Assembly: GCF_004118375.1 (NCBI RefSeq)
Contig: NZ_SDHX01000001.1
Coordinates: 496,001 to 560,000 of the forward strand
Length of the DNA stretch: 64,000 bases
Direction: 5' to 3'
DNA from: Oleiharenicola lentus
GTDB taxonomy: Bacteria > Verrucomicrobiota > Verrucomicrobiia > Opitutales > Opitutaceae
The notes beneath the pieces were generated by a model. It did not search any database. It was not told the DNA's origin and was given only the letters and a program-made list of their open reading frames with translations. Positions 49,391 to 56,762 of this stretch are shown here, in pieces. A program made the translations under genes and the position numbers. Within the stretch, counting starts at the first letter, position 1; every line of letters begins with the position of its first letter.

Positions 49391-50215
49391 ATGAGCACCC
49401 TCGCCCGCCCAGCCTGTCTCGGCCTGCTTGCCTGCCTGTTGGCGGCGCCCGGTTGCTACAAGGTGCCGGTCACCGGCCGCGCCGCGGTCAACATGGTCTC
49501 CGACGAGGCGGTCATCAAGGTGAGCCAGGAGGCCTTTGCCGATTTCAAGAAACGCTACCCCGTCACCCGCAACCGCGCCTACGACCAGCGCGTGCAGCGC
49601 ATCGGCGAGCGGCTGGCCAAGGTCGCGTTCTGGGACGTGCCCGCCGCCGAGTGGGAGTTCGTCGTGCTCGAGGCGCCCGACCAGATCAACGCGTTCGCCA
49701 TGGCCGGCGGCAAGGTCGGGGTCTTCACCGGGCTGTTCAAGATCGTGCACAATGACGACCAGCTCGCCTCCGTCCTCGCCCACGAGATCGCCCACGTGGC
49801 GGCCAAGCATGTGAACGAGCGGCTCTCCCAGGCCATGGCCATCCAGGGCGGCGGCCTCATCGTGAGCGGCGTCATGTCCACCACCGGCGCCGGGGCGCTG
49901 ACCTCCAACGCCGTGCTCGAGGCCTACGGGCTCAGCACCGGCATCGGCGCCACGGGGTTTGACCGGAAAAAGGAAAAGGAAGCCGACCACATCGGGCTCA
50001 TCTACATGGCCCGCGCCGGCTACAACCCCGAGGAGGCGCCCAAGGTGATCGAGAACCTCGAGCAGGCCAACGCCGGCCGGGCGATGCCCCCCGCCCTCCT
50101 TTCCACCCACCCCAGCTACCCTGAGCGAATCCTGCAGATGATCGACCTGATGCCAAAGGCGCTTGAGATTTACCGGCAGAGCAGCCAGAAGCAGGCACCG
50201 CAGCTGGTGAAGTAG
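49391..50215 (+). CDS. M48 family metallopeptidase lipoprotein (BepA/LoiP-like)
   Basis: A 274-residue lipoprotein starting MSTLARPACLGLLACLL, lipobox AAPGC (C22). The zinc motif HEIAH is at 131-135 and the third ligand Glu is in EKEADHIGL. The upstream YKVPVTGRAAVNMVS and the NAFAMAGGKVGVFTGL segment are typical of M48C periplasmic proteases, which degrade or assemble misfolded outer-membrane proteins. It is anchored to a membrane facing the periplasm. Five bases separate it from the TonB-C gene. Confidence 0.94.
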   Translation: MSTLARPACLGLLACLLAAPGCYKVPVTGRAAVNMVSDEAVIKVSQEAFADFKKRYPVTRNRAYDQRVQRIGERLAKVAFWDVPAAEWEFVVLEAPDQINAFAMAGGKVGVFTGLFKIVHNDDQLASVLAHEIAHVAAKHVNERLSQAMAIQGGGLIVSGVMSTTGAGALTSNAVLEAYGLSTGIGATGFDRKKEKEADHIGLIYMARAGYNPEEAPKVIENLEQANAGRAMPPALLSTHPSYPERILQMIDLMPKALEIYRQSSQKQAPQLVK

Positions 50216-50220
50216 TCACC

Positions 50221-51042
50221 ATGTCACCTCTCAACTTCCGGGCCACCCTGTTCCGCCGCGTGCGCCAAGCTGCGGCCGGCAGCGGGATTTTTTTGACCCT
50301 GCTCGCGACCGCCGCCGCCGCCGCGACCGAGGCGGCCGAGGCGTCGGCCGGCAGCGCGAACCGGCAGTCCCCGGTCGTGCTGCGCCGCGTGACGCTGGAT
50401 TTTCCACCGGAATTGAAGAAGGAACTCGTCCAAGGCTCGGTCATGCTGGAGTGCCTGGTGGACACCGAGGGCAAGGCCCGGCAGATCCACGTGGCCGAGG
50501 CCACGCACCCGGCCTTCGCCCGCGTGGCCGTGGAGTCGCTGGAGCTCTGGGAGTTTGCGCCGGGCACGATCAACGGGCAGCCGGCGCCCATGCGCATCCG
50601 CGTGCCCTTCGAGTTCCAGCTTTCTTCCCAGGAAATCCTCGAGACCGTGGCGGGCCGGCCGGTATTCATGGAGGTGCGCGAGACCGTGATTCCGGCCTCC
50701 CAGCTGCCGAATTGGCCCCGCCCGAAAAATTTCTACATCCCGCGCTACCCGCCCGAGCTCGAGGGCAGCGGCAAATACGGCAAGGCGGTGGTGAACATCA
50801 CCATCGACAAGGAGGGCCGGGTGATCAACCCGCGCCTGGTGAAGGCCACCTATCCCGAGTTCGTGGCCCCGGCCCTCATCACCGCCCTGAAACTGGAATT
50901 CCCGCCCCAGGTGATGGCCAACCGCGAGGCCATCCACGTGAATCTCGACATCCAGTTCGACTTCAAGGTGCCCGACAAGGACCAGCGCGCCGCGGACAAG
51001 GCCAAGGCGAAGGCGAAGGCGGAGAAGGCGAAGCAGAAGTGA
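50221..51042 (+). CDS. Secreted protein with two tandem TonB C-terminal domains
   Basis: A 273-residue protein with a signal peptide (about 1-35). Two TonB-C-like domains follow (about 50-140 and 165-255), each with the strand-helix-strand layout (GSVMLECLVDTEGKARQIHV, then KAVVNITIDKEGRVINPRLV). The protein lacks the Pro-rich span of TonB and the N-terminal membrane anchor seems to be a cleavable signal. It ends with a Lys/Ala-rich tail. It may bind TonB boxes or peptidoglycan, or be a periplasmic relative rather than an energy transducer. Confidence 0.85.
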   Translation: MSPLNFRATLFRRVRQAAAGSGIFLTLLATAAAAATEAAEASAGSANRQSPVVLRRVTLDFPPELKKELVQGSVMLECLVDTEGKARQIHVAEATHPAFARVAVESLELWEFAPGTINGQPAPMRIRVPFEFQLSSQEILETVAGRPVFMEVRETVIPASQLPNWPRPKNFYIPRYPPELEGSGKYGKAVVNITIDKEGRVINPRLVKATYPEFVAPALITALKLEFPPQVMANREAIHVNLDIQFDFKVPDKDQRAADKAKAKAKAEKAKQK

Positions 51043-51107
51043 ATCCCCGGCCCGGGCTCCCATGTTTTTCGGTTCGCCAGCTGGCGACCGGCCGTTGAAA
51101 CCGACGC

Positions 51108-52070
51108 ATGGCCCGCAAGTCCACCGCTTCCCGCTCTCCGAAAATCCCCGGCGCGCTGCGCCGCACCAAAGCGTTCCTCGTGGTGAACCTCGTGCTCTGG
51201 GGCGCGATCGGCGGCTGGTTTCTTTTCCAACCCGCCGCGCGCCAGCAGGAGGTGGCGCGGCTCGTCGGCAACGCCTTCGACGGCCGCAAGCAGGTCACGG
51301 CCTTCGACGTCGCGTGGGATCTCTGGCAGCTCTACGCCGGCGAGGACTACGTCGCCGCCGTCGCGCCGGGCGACAAGGTCCACCTCTACGGCGGCGTGCC
51401 GCACCTGCGGCCGGACCTCGCCCCCGTGCGCGTGCTCGCCAACCTCGGCTACGTGGCCGGTTACAGCGACACGCTGGGCAACCCGCTCTGGGCCGCTTAC
51501 CGCCTGCACGACATCGAGCCGTCCGCCACGCCGGAACGGCCCGACGAGTTTTCCCTCGACCTCCGCACCTCCGCCCGCATCGAGCCCGGCGACTACGCGC
51601 GCAGCGGCTACGATCGCGGACACCTCGCGCCGAACTTCGCCATCGCCTCGCGCTACGGCGCTGCCGCCCAGCGCGAGACTTTCCTGATGTCCAACATCAT
51701 TCCCCAGAAACACGCGCTCAACGCCGGCCTCTGGAAGCAGCTCGAACAACGCATCGCGAACAGCTACCCCGCGCGCTTCGGCGAAGTCTGGGTGATCGCC
51801 GGCCCGGTCTTCGGCCCGAAACCGGAGAAACTCCGCCGCCGCGTCGCCGTGCCCGAATCGTGCTTCATGATCATTGTGGACGAGAGCGACGGCCGCGTGC
51901 GCGCCACGGCCTATCTTTTCCCGCAGGACACGCCCGAGGGCGGCCGGCTTGACGACTTCCTCGTGAGCATCGACGAGCTCGAACACCGCACCGGCCTGGA
52001 CTTTCTCCCCGAACTACCCGACGCGGCCGAGGACGTCCTGGAAGCCCGCCGGGCCGAGCGCGCGTGGTGA
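51108..52070 (+). CDS. DNA/RNA non-specific endonuclease (NucA-like), membrane anchored
   Basis: A 320-residue protein with one N-terminal membrane segment (about 22-40) after a basic leader. The active-site signature is DRGHLAPN (169-176, catalytic H172), with the metal-binding Asn in KHALNAGLWKQLEQ about 33 residues later. ArgPheGlyGluValTrpValIleAlaGly-type strands (WVIAGPVFGPKPEK) follow. These enzymes hydrolyse DNA and RNA with Mg; this one likely works in the periplasm. It follows the TonB-C gene on the same strand by 65 bases. Confidence 0.93.
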   Translation: MARKSTASRSPKIPGALRRTKAFLVVNLVLWGAIGGWFLFQPAARQQEVARLVGNAFDGRKQVTAFDVAWDLWQLYAGEDYVAAVAPGDKVHLYGGVPHLRPDLAPVRVLANLGYVAGYSDTLGNPLWAAYRLHDIEPSATPERPDEFSLDLRTSARIEPGDYARSGYDRGHLAPNFAIASRYGAAAQRETFLMSNIIPQKHALNAGLWKQLEQRIANSYPARFGEVWVIAGPVFGPKPEKLRRRVAVPESCFMIIVDESDGRVRATAYLFPQDTPEGGRLDDFLVSIDELEHRTGLDFLPELPDAAEDVLEARRAERAW

Positions 52071-52081
52071 GTTTCGCCCAA

Positions 52082-52196
52082 GGTGGTGCGCGTTGCCCGT
52101 TCGACGAGCTCAGGGCCTTGAGCCTGCCGAAACGGCTCCTCAACGCGCTGAGGACAACCGCACCGGAAAGCGCCCTGAGGAGCAGGTCGCTCCACC
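52082..52196. repeat. Dispersed palindromic repeat, copy 2, with nested insertion
   Basis: The outer part matches the repeat at 45532-45608 (termini GGTGGTGCG / CGCTCCACC and GCGCCCTGAGGAGCAGGTCG). Bases 52097-52135 are an extra 39-base segment, absent from copy 1, with its own palindromic core (TTCGACGAGCTCAGGGC). It lies between the convergent nuclease and DUF4286 genes. Confidence 0.75.
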
Positions 52197-52214
52197 TTCA
52201 CTCCAGGTCCCGCC

Positions 52215-52538
52215 TCAAAGCTCCGTCGCAATCTCCGCCACCTGCCGGGCAAAGGTCACACCGCTTTCCGGCGGGAAATGTTTCAACGCATCCGCGCGCA
52301 ACGCCGGGGCGTGATCACGAATGTAGGTGGCGAAAGCCTTGCGCGACGGGAACGCGTATTGCGTCTCGACGACCGCCGGAGCCGTTTCGCTATCGCGATC
52401 CAACAGCACGATGCGCACCGCGGTGGCGCCGCCGGCCTTCACCTGCAGCACATGGCCGGGCGTGAGCCAGGAGAGAAAGCGCCCGCGCTGCTGCACATCT
52501 TTGCAGGTGGCACGGACAGTGTAGAGAATCTCGGGCAT
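52215..52538 (-). CDS. DUF4286 family small protein
   Basis: A 107-residue protein starting MPEILYTVRATCKDVQQRGRFLSWLTPGHV; the family of short ferredoxin-like-fold proteins (DUF4286) has this opening and the later VVETQYAFPSRKAFATYIRDHAPALRADALKHFP. No function is known. It is a single gene between the nuclease (convergent) and a large structured intergenic element. Confidence 0.85.
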   Translation of the reverse strand: MPEILYTVRATCKDVQQRGRFLSWLTPGHVLQVKAGGATAVRIVLLDRDSETAPAVVETQYAFPSRKAFATYIRDHAPALRADALKHFPPESGVTFARQVAEIATEL

Positions 52539-52580
52539 GGCCGGTGACGTTATGGGAGAGGCACCCTGCGGCAAGTCAGA

Positions 52581-52787
52581 GGGTAACCACTAAGCAGTTT
52601 CACCAAGGGTGAAACTCACGTTATGCCCTTCGGCTAATCGCCTCCGGACTTGATTTAAGGAGCCTGCTGATCGCAGGCCCTTCACCGACCGCGATCAGCG
52701 GTCTTCACATCTAAATCCGGAGCCGATCAGGCGGAGGGGATCTCGTAGATTTCGCCTTTGGCGAAATCCTCTTAGTGGTTAACCCCG
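52581..52787. repeat. Cloverleaf-like structured intergenic element, about 200 bases
   Basis: An outer stem pairs TAACCACTAAG (52584-52594) with CTTAGTGGTTA (52771-52781). Within it are perfect hairpins AGTTTCACC/GGTGAAACT (52596-52616) and GATTTCGCC/GGCGAAATC (52748-52768), and a central stem CTCCGGA.../...TCCGGAG (52642-52722) carrying two hairpins GCCTGC/GCAGGC and GACCGC/GCGGTC. It has no coding potential. It could be a MITE-like mobile repeat or a structured RNA/cruciform. Confidence 0.8.
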
Positions 52788-52803
52788 GATCGGGTTCTTC
52801 ACC

Positions 52804-54282
52804 TCAGTGCGACTCGGTGAAGCTCGTGATCGAGTGCCACTCGAAGACTTCCTGCAGGAGCACGCGCTCGGCCTTGGTGATGGCGCGCTCGAGGCCGGCC
52901 CAGGTCTGGCTGTGGGCGATCTCCTTGCGCACCGTCTCGAGCCGGATGCACATCTCGCGGTAGCGGGCCACGCGGCGGTGCAGGTCGTTGATCGAGATCA
53001 GCGAGATGAACGACGCGGCCAGCACCGGCAGCATGATCGGCGCGAAGTAGAAACAGAACTGCTCCACCCAGCCGGGCACTTCCCAGTGGAAGGTGTGGGC
53101 CAGCGCGTAGCCGGTGGTGAACACGATCGCGAGGATCGAGCACACGCCGAAGCCCGTGCGCAGCCGCGTGAGCAGCGGGATGGCCTTGGCCTCCTGCCGG
53201 GCGAAATAGGCCAGCTGGTCGTCGATGCGGTTCGCCAGGTATTTCTGCCGGAACGTGTCGAAGTCCGCGCCCACCTCGCGCGCAGCCCGGCGGTGCAGCA
53301 CGTCGAGTGAGCGGCGCAGCGGCTCCACCCCCGCCCAGTCAAAATCGGCAAACAGGCGCGTGGCGCGCGGCAGGCCCCAGATCGCGAGCGCCGAGCGCGT
53401 GATTTCGGCCGCGAGGCGGCAGCGCGTCCAGTGGTGGTGCGTGCGCTGGGTGCGGACGACGATGGCCACGCCGAGCGCGCCGAGCAGCAGCAGCAGCTTG
53501 CCCCAGGGCAGCCCGACCCAGTGCCATTCAAAGGCCAGTCCCGCCGTCGCCAGCGCCGTGGCCGACACGTGCAACCAGAGGGTGAACGCGATCAACCGCC
53601 GGAAATGCGGCGAACTGTGCGTGGCCGCGTCATCCACCTTCTTCTGGAACGCCGCGACCCGCGCCTGCGAGGTGGCCGGCGCGGCTGCGTCGGCGTCGCC
53701 CCCGGGGACCGCGTTCAGGAAACGCAGGTTCTCGTCGTGCAGGCGGACCTTCTCGAAGTTCTCGCGTCGCACGACCTTGGTGTCGGGATTGATGATGACG
53801 ATCGGCCGGCCCATCGCGCGGGCATAGGCCACGACGTCGGCCGTGCCACCCTTGCCGCGGGCGGGCTGGCCGTCCCACACCACGAGCAGCACGTCGCAGC
53901 GGTTCACGATCTCGAAGCCGCCCGACAGGTAGGCCTCTTCGCGGGAGCCCGGCTCGGCGGCGATCTCCAGGTGCTCCGCGCGGGCCAACAGGGCCTTCAC
54001 CTCGCCCCATTCCTGTGGCGGGAAGTCCCGCTCGAAGTCCACCAGCGGCAGGGGCAGCGAGGCTTCCCAGCCCAGCCCGAGATCCAGCGCCGAGCGGACA
54101 AAGATCAGGTCGGCTCCCGCCGCGGCCGAAGAGAGGGCGATCCACTCGCCGGGGGCTTCCTTCTGCAGTTCCTCCAGCGCCGTCTTCACCGCCCGGGTGA
54201 CGCCCGCCGGGTCGGCCAGCTGACGGTGGCCCGAAAAGCCCACGACATGAAAAAGGGGAAGCTGGCTGGCGTCGGCGGACAT
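52804..54282 (-). CDS. SLOG-domain plus SLATT-like membrane protein
   Basis: A 492-residue protein. The N-terminal ~190 residues look like a SLOG (Rossmann-type nucleotide-binding) domain: VVGFSGHRQL, ALSSAAAGADLIFVRSAL, then DVLLVVWDGQPARGKGG and GRPIVIINPDT. Two hydrophobic pairs follow (about 230-275 and 375-425), and the end, ISINDLHRRVARYREMCIRLETVRKEI, fits the SLATT/DUF4231 type of transmembrane effector. SLOG-SLATT pairs are predicted to sense a nucleotide signal and act at the membrane in conflict systems. Divergent from the TIR genes by 80 bases. Confidence 0.78.
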   Translation of the reverse strand: MSADASQLPLFHVVGFSGHRQLADPAGVTRAVKTALEELQKEAPGEWIALSSAAAGADLIFVRSALDLGLGWEASLPLPLVDFERDFPPQEWGEVKALLARAEHLEIAAEPGSREEAYLSGGFEIVNRCDVLLVVWDGQPARGKGGTADVVAYARAMGRPIVIINPDTKVVRRENFEKVRLHDENLRFLNAVPGGDADAAAPATSQARVAAFQKKVDDAATHSSPHFRRLIAFTLWLHVSATALATAGLAFEWHWVGLPWGKLLLLLGALGVAIVVRTQRTHHHWTRCRLAAEITRSALAIWGLPRATRLFADFDWAGVEPLRRSLDVLHRRAAREVGADFDTFRQKYLANRIDDQLAYFARQEAKAIPLLTRLRTGFGVCSILAIVFTTGYALAHTFHWEVPGWVEQFCFYFAPIMLPVLAASFISLISINDLHRRVARYREMCIRLETVRKEIAHSQTWAGLERAITKAERVLLQEVFEWHSITSFTESH

Positions 54283-54363
54283 GGCGGAGTGGCGCCAAGA
54301 CGGGTGCCATTGTGGGTTTGGGCTGGCAAGGACTAAGCTTAACCGCCATTAACTGCGCAACTT

Positions 54364-56760
54364 ATGTCGGACACTCCCACGCACACCGGAGTCCGGGCAA
54401 TCTTCCTCAGCTACGCGCGGGAGGACGCCGAGGCGGCGCGCCGTATCGCCGAGGCCTTGCGCGGCTTTGGCCTCGAGGTGTGGTTCGACATGAACGAGCT
54501 GCGTGGCGGCGATGCTTGGGACAGCAAGATCCGCGGCCAGATCAAGTCGTGCGCCCTGTTCGTGCCGCTGATTTCGCAGCGCACGGAGGAACGCACGGAG
54601 GGTTACTTCCGCCGCGAGTGGAAGCTCGCCGTGGACCGCACGCACGACATGGCCGGCGGCCGGACCTTCATCGTGCCCGTGGTGATCGACGACACCGCCG
54701 AGGCCGAGTCCGCCGTGCCCGAGGAGTTCATGCGTTACCAGTGGACACGCCTCGTCGGCGGCGAACCGACGCCCGATTTTGTCGCGCAGGTGAAGCGCCT
54801 GCTCGAGGCCCCGCGCAAACCCACGCTGAAGGTCGAGCACGCCAAGCCGCCCACGCTGTCGCCCTTCCTCAAGGAAGCCGCCGCCAAGGCCTGGGAGGCG
54901 AAAGAGCAGGCCGCGGTGACTCAGAAGCGCAGCCGCTCCCGCTGGACCGTCGGGGCGCTCGTCGCCGTGGTCATCGGCGTGGCCGTGGCGATGGGCGTGT
55001 TCCGCCGACCGGCCCCAGCCTCCAGTCTCCCGTCTCAGGCTTCCCCTCCCGCAGCGCCTGAACCCTCCTCCCTGCCCTCTGCTCCCGCGGCGAAGCCGGC
55101 CGACAAATCCATCGCGGTGATACCCTTCACCAACATGAGCGAGGAGAAGGACAGCGCGTTCTTCACCGACGGCATCCACGAGGACATCCTCACCAACCTC
55201 GCGCTCGTGCGCGAGCTGCGCGTCGTCTCGCGCACCTCGGTCATGGCCTACCGGGCCACGACCAAGCCCATGAAGCAGATCGCGCAGGAGCTGGGCGTAA
55301 CCTACATCCTCGAGGGCAGCGTGCGGCGCGCGGGCAACAAGGTGCGCGTCACCGGCCAGCTCATCCACGCCGCGACCGACGAACACGTCTGGGCCCAGTC
55401 CTACGACCGAGACCTCACCGACGTTTTCGCCATCCAGGCCGAGCTTTCGCAGCAGATCGCCGCCGCGCTCAAAACCGCGCTCTCGCCCGAGGAGAAGGCC
55501 CTGATCGCCCGCAAACCCACGGAAAATCCCGCCGCCTACGATCTGTTCCTCCGGTCCCGCGATTTGAGCAATCGCGAGGGCGCGAATCTCGCGACGCGGC
55601 AGCGGCGCGTCACCCTGTTGGAAAGTGCCGTGACGATGGACCCGAAGTTTGCCCAGGCGTGGGGGGAACTGGCCGCGGCCAGCGCCTTCCTCGTGTTTGG
55701 CAATGCCCCGGGACGCGACGCCATTCTGGCCCGGGCCAAGCAGGCCAGTGAAAAAGCCCTGCAGCTGGCGCCCGAAGATCCGGATGTGATCGGCAGCTAC
55801 GGCACCTATCTTTACTATGGTTTCCGCGACTATGCCGGCGCTACGGCGCAATACCGGCGGCTGGCGGCGCTGCAGCCGAATTCGCCCGTCGTCTATAATT
55901 CCCTCGCCTTGATCCAGCGCCGGCAAGGCCAGTGGGCCGAGTCCCTCGCGAACGCCCGTCGTGCGAGCCAGCTCGACCCCGGCAATCTTCAATATTGGCG
56001 CAATCTCCTGGCCACACTCCGTTACGGCCGCCGTTGGCCCGAGGCAATCGATGTCCAGAACCGCATCGCCGCGATGTTGCCGGATGTGCTCCTCGAGAAA
56101 TTCGAGGTGGTGAAGATGCAGGCTCGCGCCACTGGTTCCTTCCGCGAAGGCGAGGAATTCTTCCGGGCCATGTCCCGCGAGGAACTTGAGTCGCCGGAGA
56201 TCTTAGCGTTGCGCAAGGACTGGGCCGAATTTACCGACCAGCTGGAGGAATTTGTCCGGCTGGACCGGTTGTCGCCCTATTTCGACGGCTACGGGGTGCC
56301 CCGCTCCATGCAGGCGCTCCGCGCGGCGCTGAATTATTACCTGGTCGGCGACAAGGCCGGAGCCGTCGCCCGGCTGGGCGAGCACACAGCCGAGATCCGG
56401 AAGCTCGCCGAGGCCGAGCCGAACAATGTCCTGGCGCAGATGAGCGTGGCCACCTTGGAGCTGATCAACGGCCGGCCGGAGGCGGCGCGCCGCCAGGCGG
56501 AGAAGGCGGCCGCCTTGCTGCCGGAAAGCAAGGACGCCCTCGAAGGGCCGCGCTGGTCCATCCAGCTGGCCATGTTTTGCGATCTCACGGGCGACCATGA
56601 GCGGGCGCTCGCCGAGTATAAGCGCCTGCTCTCTGTCCCCAGCATGCTGAGCGTCGAGGGCCTGAAGTTGGACAAGCACTCGCTGAGCCCGGCCCTCCGC
56701 AAGGATCCACGTTTTCAGGCCCTGCTGGCCGACCCGAAGAACAACGAGCCGCTGTTCTGA
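54364..56760 (+). CDS. TIR-TM-TolB-like-TPR protein 1
   Basis: A 798-residue protein. TIR domain ~10-150: IFLSYAREDAEAARRIAEAL, VWFDMNELRGGDAWDSKI and YFRREWKL, where E85 is at the catalytic-Glu position of NADase TIRs. One TM segment (about 193-213), a Pro/Ala/Ser linker, a TolB/FlgO-like domain (about 248-378, KSIAVIPFTNMSEEKDS, YILEGSVRRAGNKVRVTGQL), then TPRs to the end. The TIR should face the cytoplasm and the rest the periplasm. First gene of the TIR run, two bases before the next. Confidence 0.88.
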   Translation: MSDTPTHTGVRAIFLSYAREDAEAARRIAEALRGFGLEVWFDMNELRGGDAWDSKIRGQIKSCALFVPLISQRTEERTEGYFRREWKLAVDRTHDMAGGRTFIVPVVIDDTAEAESAVPEEFMRYQWTRLVGGEPTPDFVAQVKRLLEAPRKPTLKVEHAKPPTLSPFLKEAAAKAWEAKEQAAVTQKRSRSRWTVGALVAVVIGVAVAMGVFRRPAPASSLPSQASPPAAPEPSSLPSAPAAKPADKSIAVIPFTNMSEEKDSAFFTDGIHEDILTNLALVRELRVVSRTSVMAYRATTKPMKQIAQELGVTYILEGSVRRAGNKVRVTGQLIHAATDEHVWAQSYDRDLTDVFAIQAELSQQIAAALKTALSPEEKALIARKPTENPAAYDLFLRSRDLSNREGANLATRQRRVTLLESAVTMDPKFAQAWGELAAASAFLVFGNAPGRDAILARAKQASEKALQLAPEDPDVIGSYGTYLYYGFRDYAGATAQYRRLAALQPNSPVVYNSLALIQRRQGQWAESLANARRASQLDPGNLQYWRNLLATLRYGRRWPEAIDVQNRIAAMLPDVLLEKFEVVKMQARATGSFREGEEFFRAMSREELESPEILALRKDWAEFTDQLEEFVRLDRLSPYFDGYGVPRSMQALRAALNYYLVGDKAGAVARLGEHTAEIRKLAEAEPNNVLAQMSVATLELINGRPEAARRQAEKAAALLPESKDALEGPRWSIQLAMFCDLTGDHERALAEYKRLLSVPSMLSVEGLKLDKHSLSPALRKDPRFQALLADPKNNEPLF
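54963..55553. repeat. Long near-identical direct repeat, copy A (TIR gene 1)
   Basis: This segment (end of the TM region, linker and TolB-like domain) aligns without gaps to 57296-57886 in the next gene, 2333 bases downstream, with only scattered, mostly synonymous differences; the flanking TIR and TPR parts are much less alike. Confidence 0.85.
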
Positions 56761-56762
56761 CC

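Noticed and set aside
52097-52135. Possible attachment site or integration scar
   Set aside because: No integrase, phage gene or tRNA is near; the palindromic core fits a REP-like repeat better.
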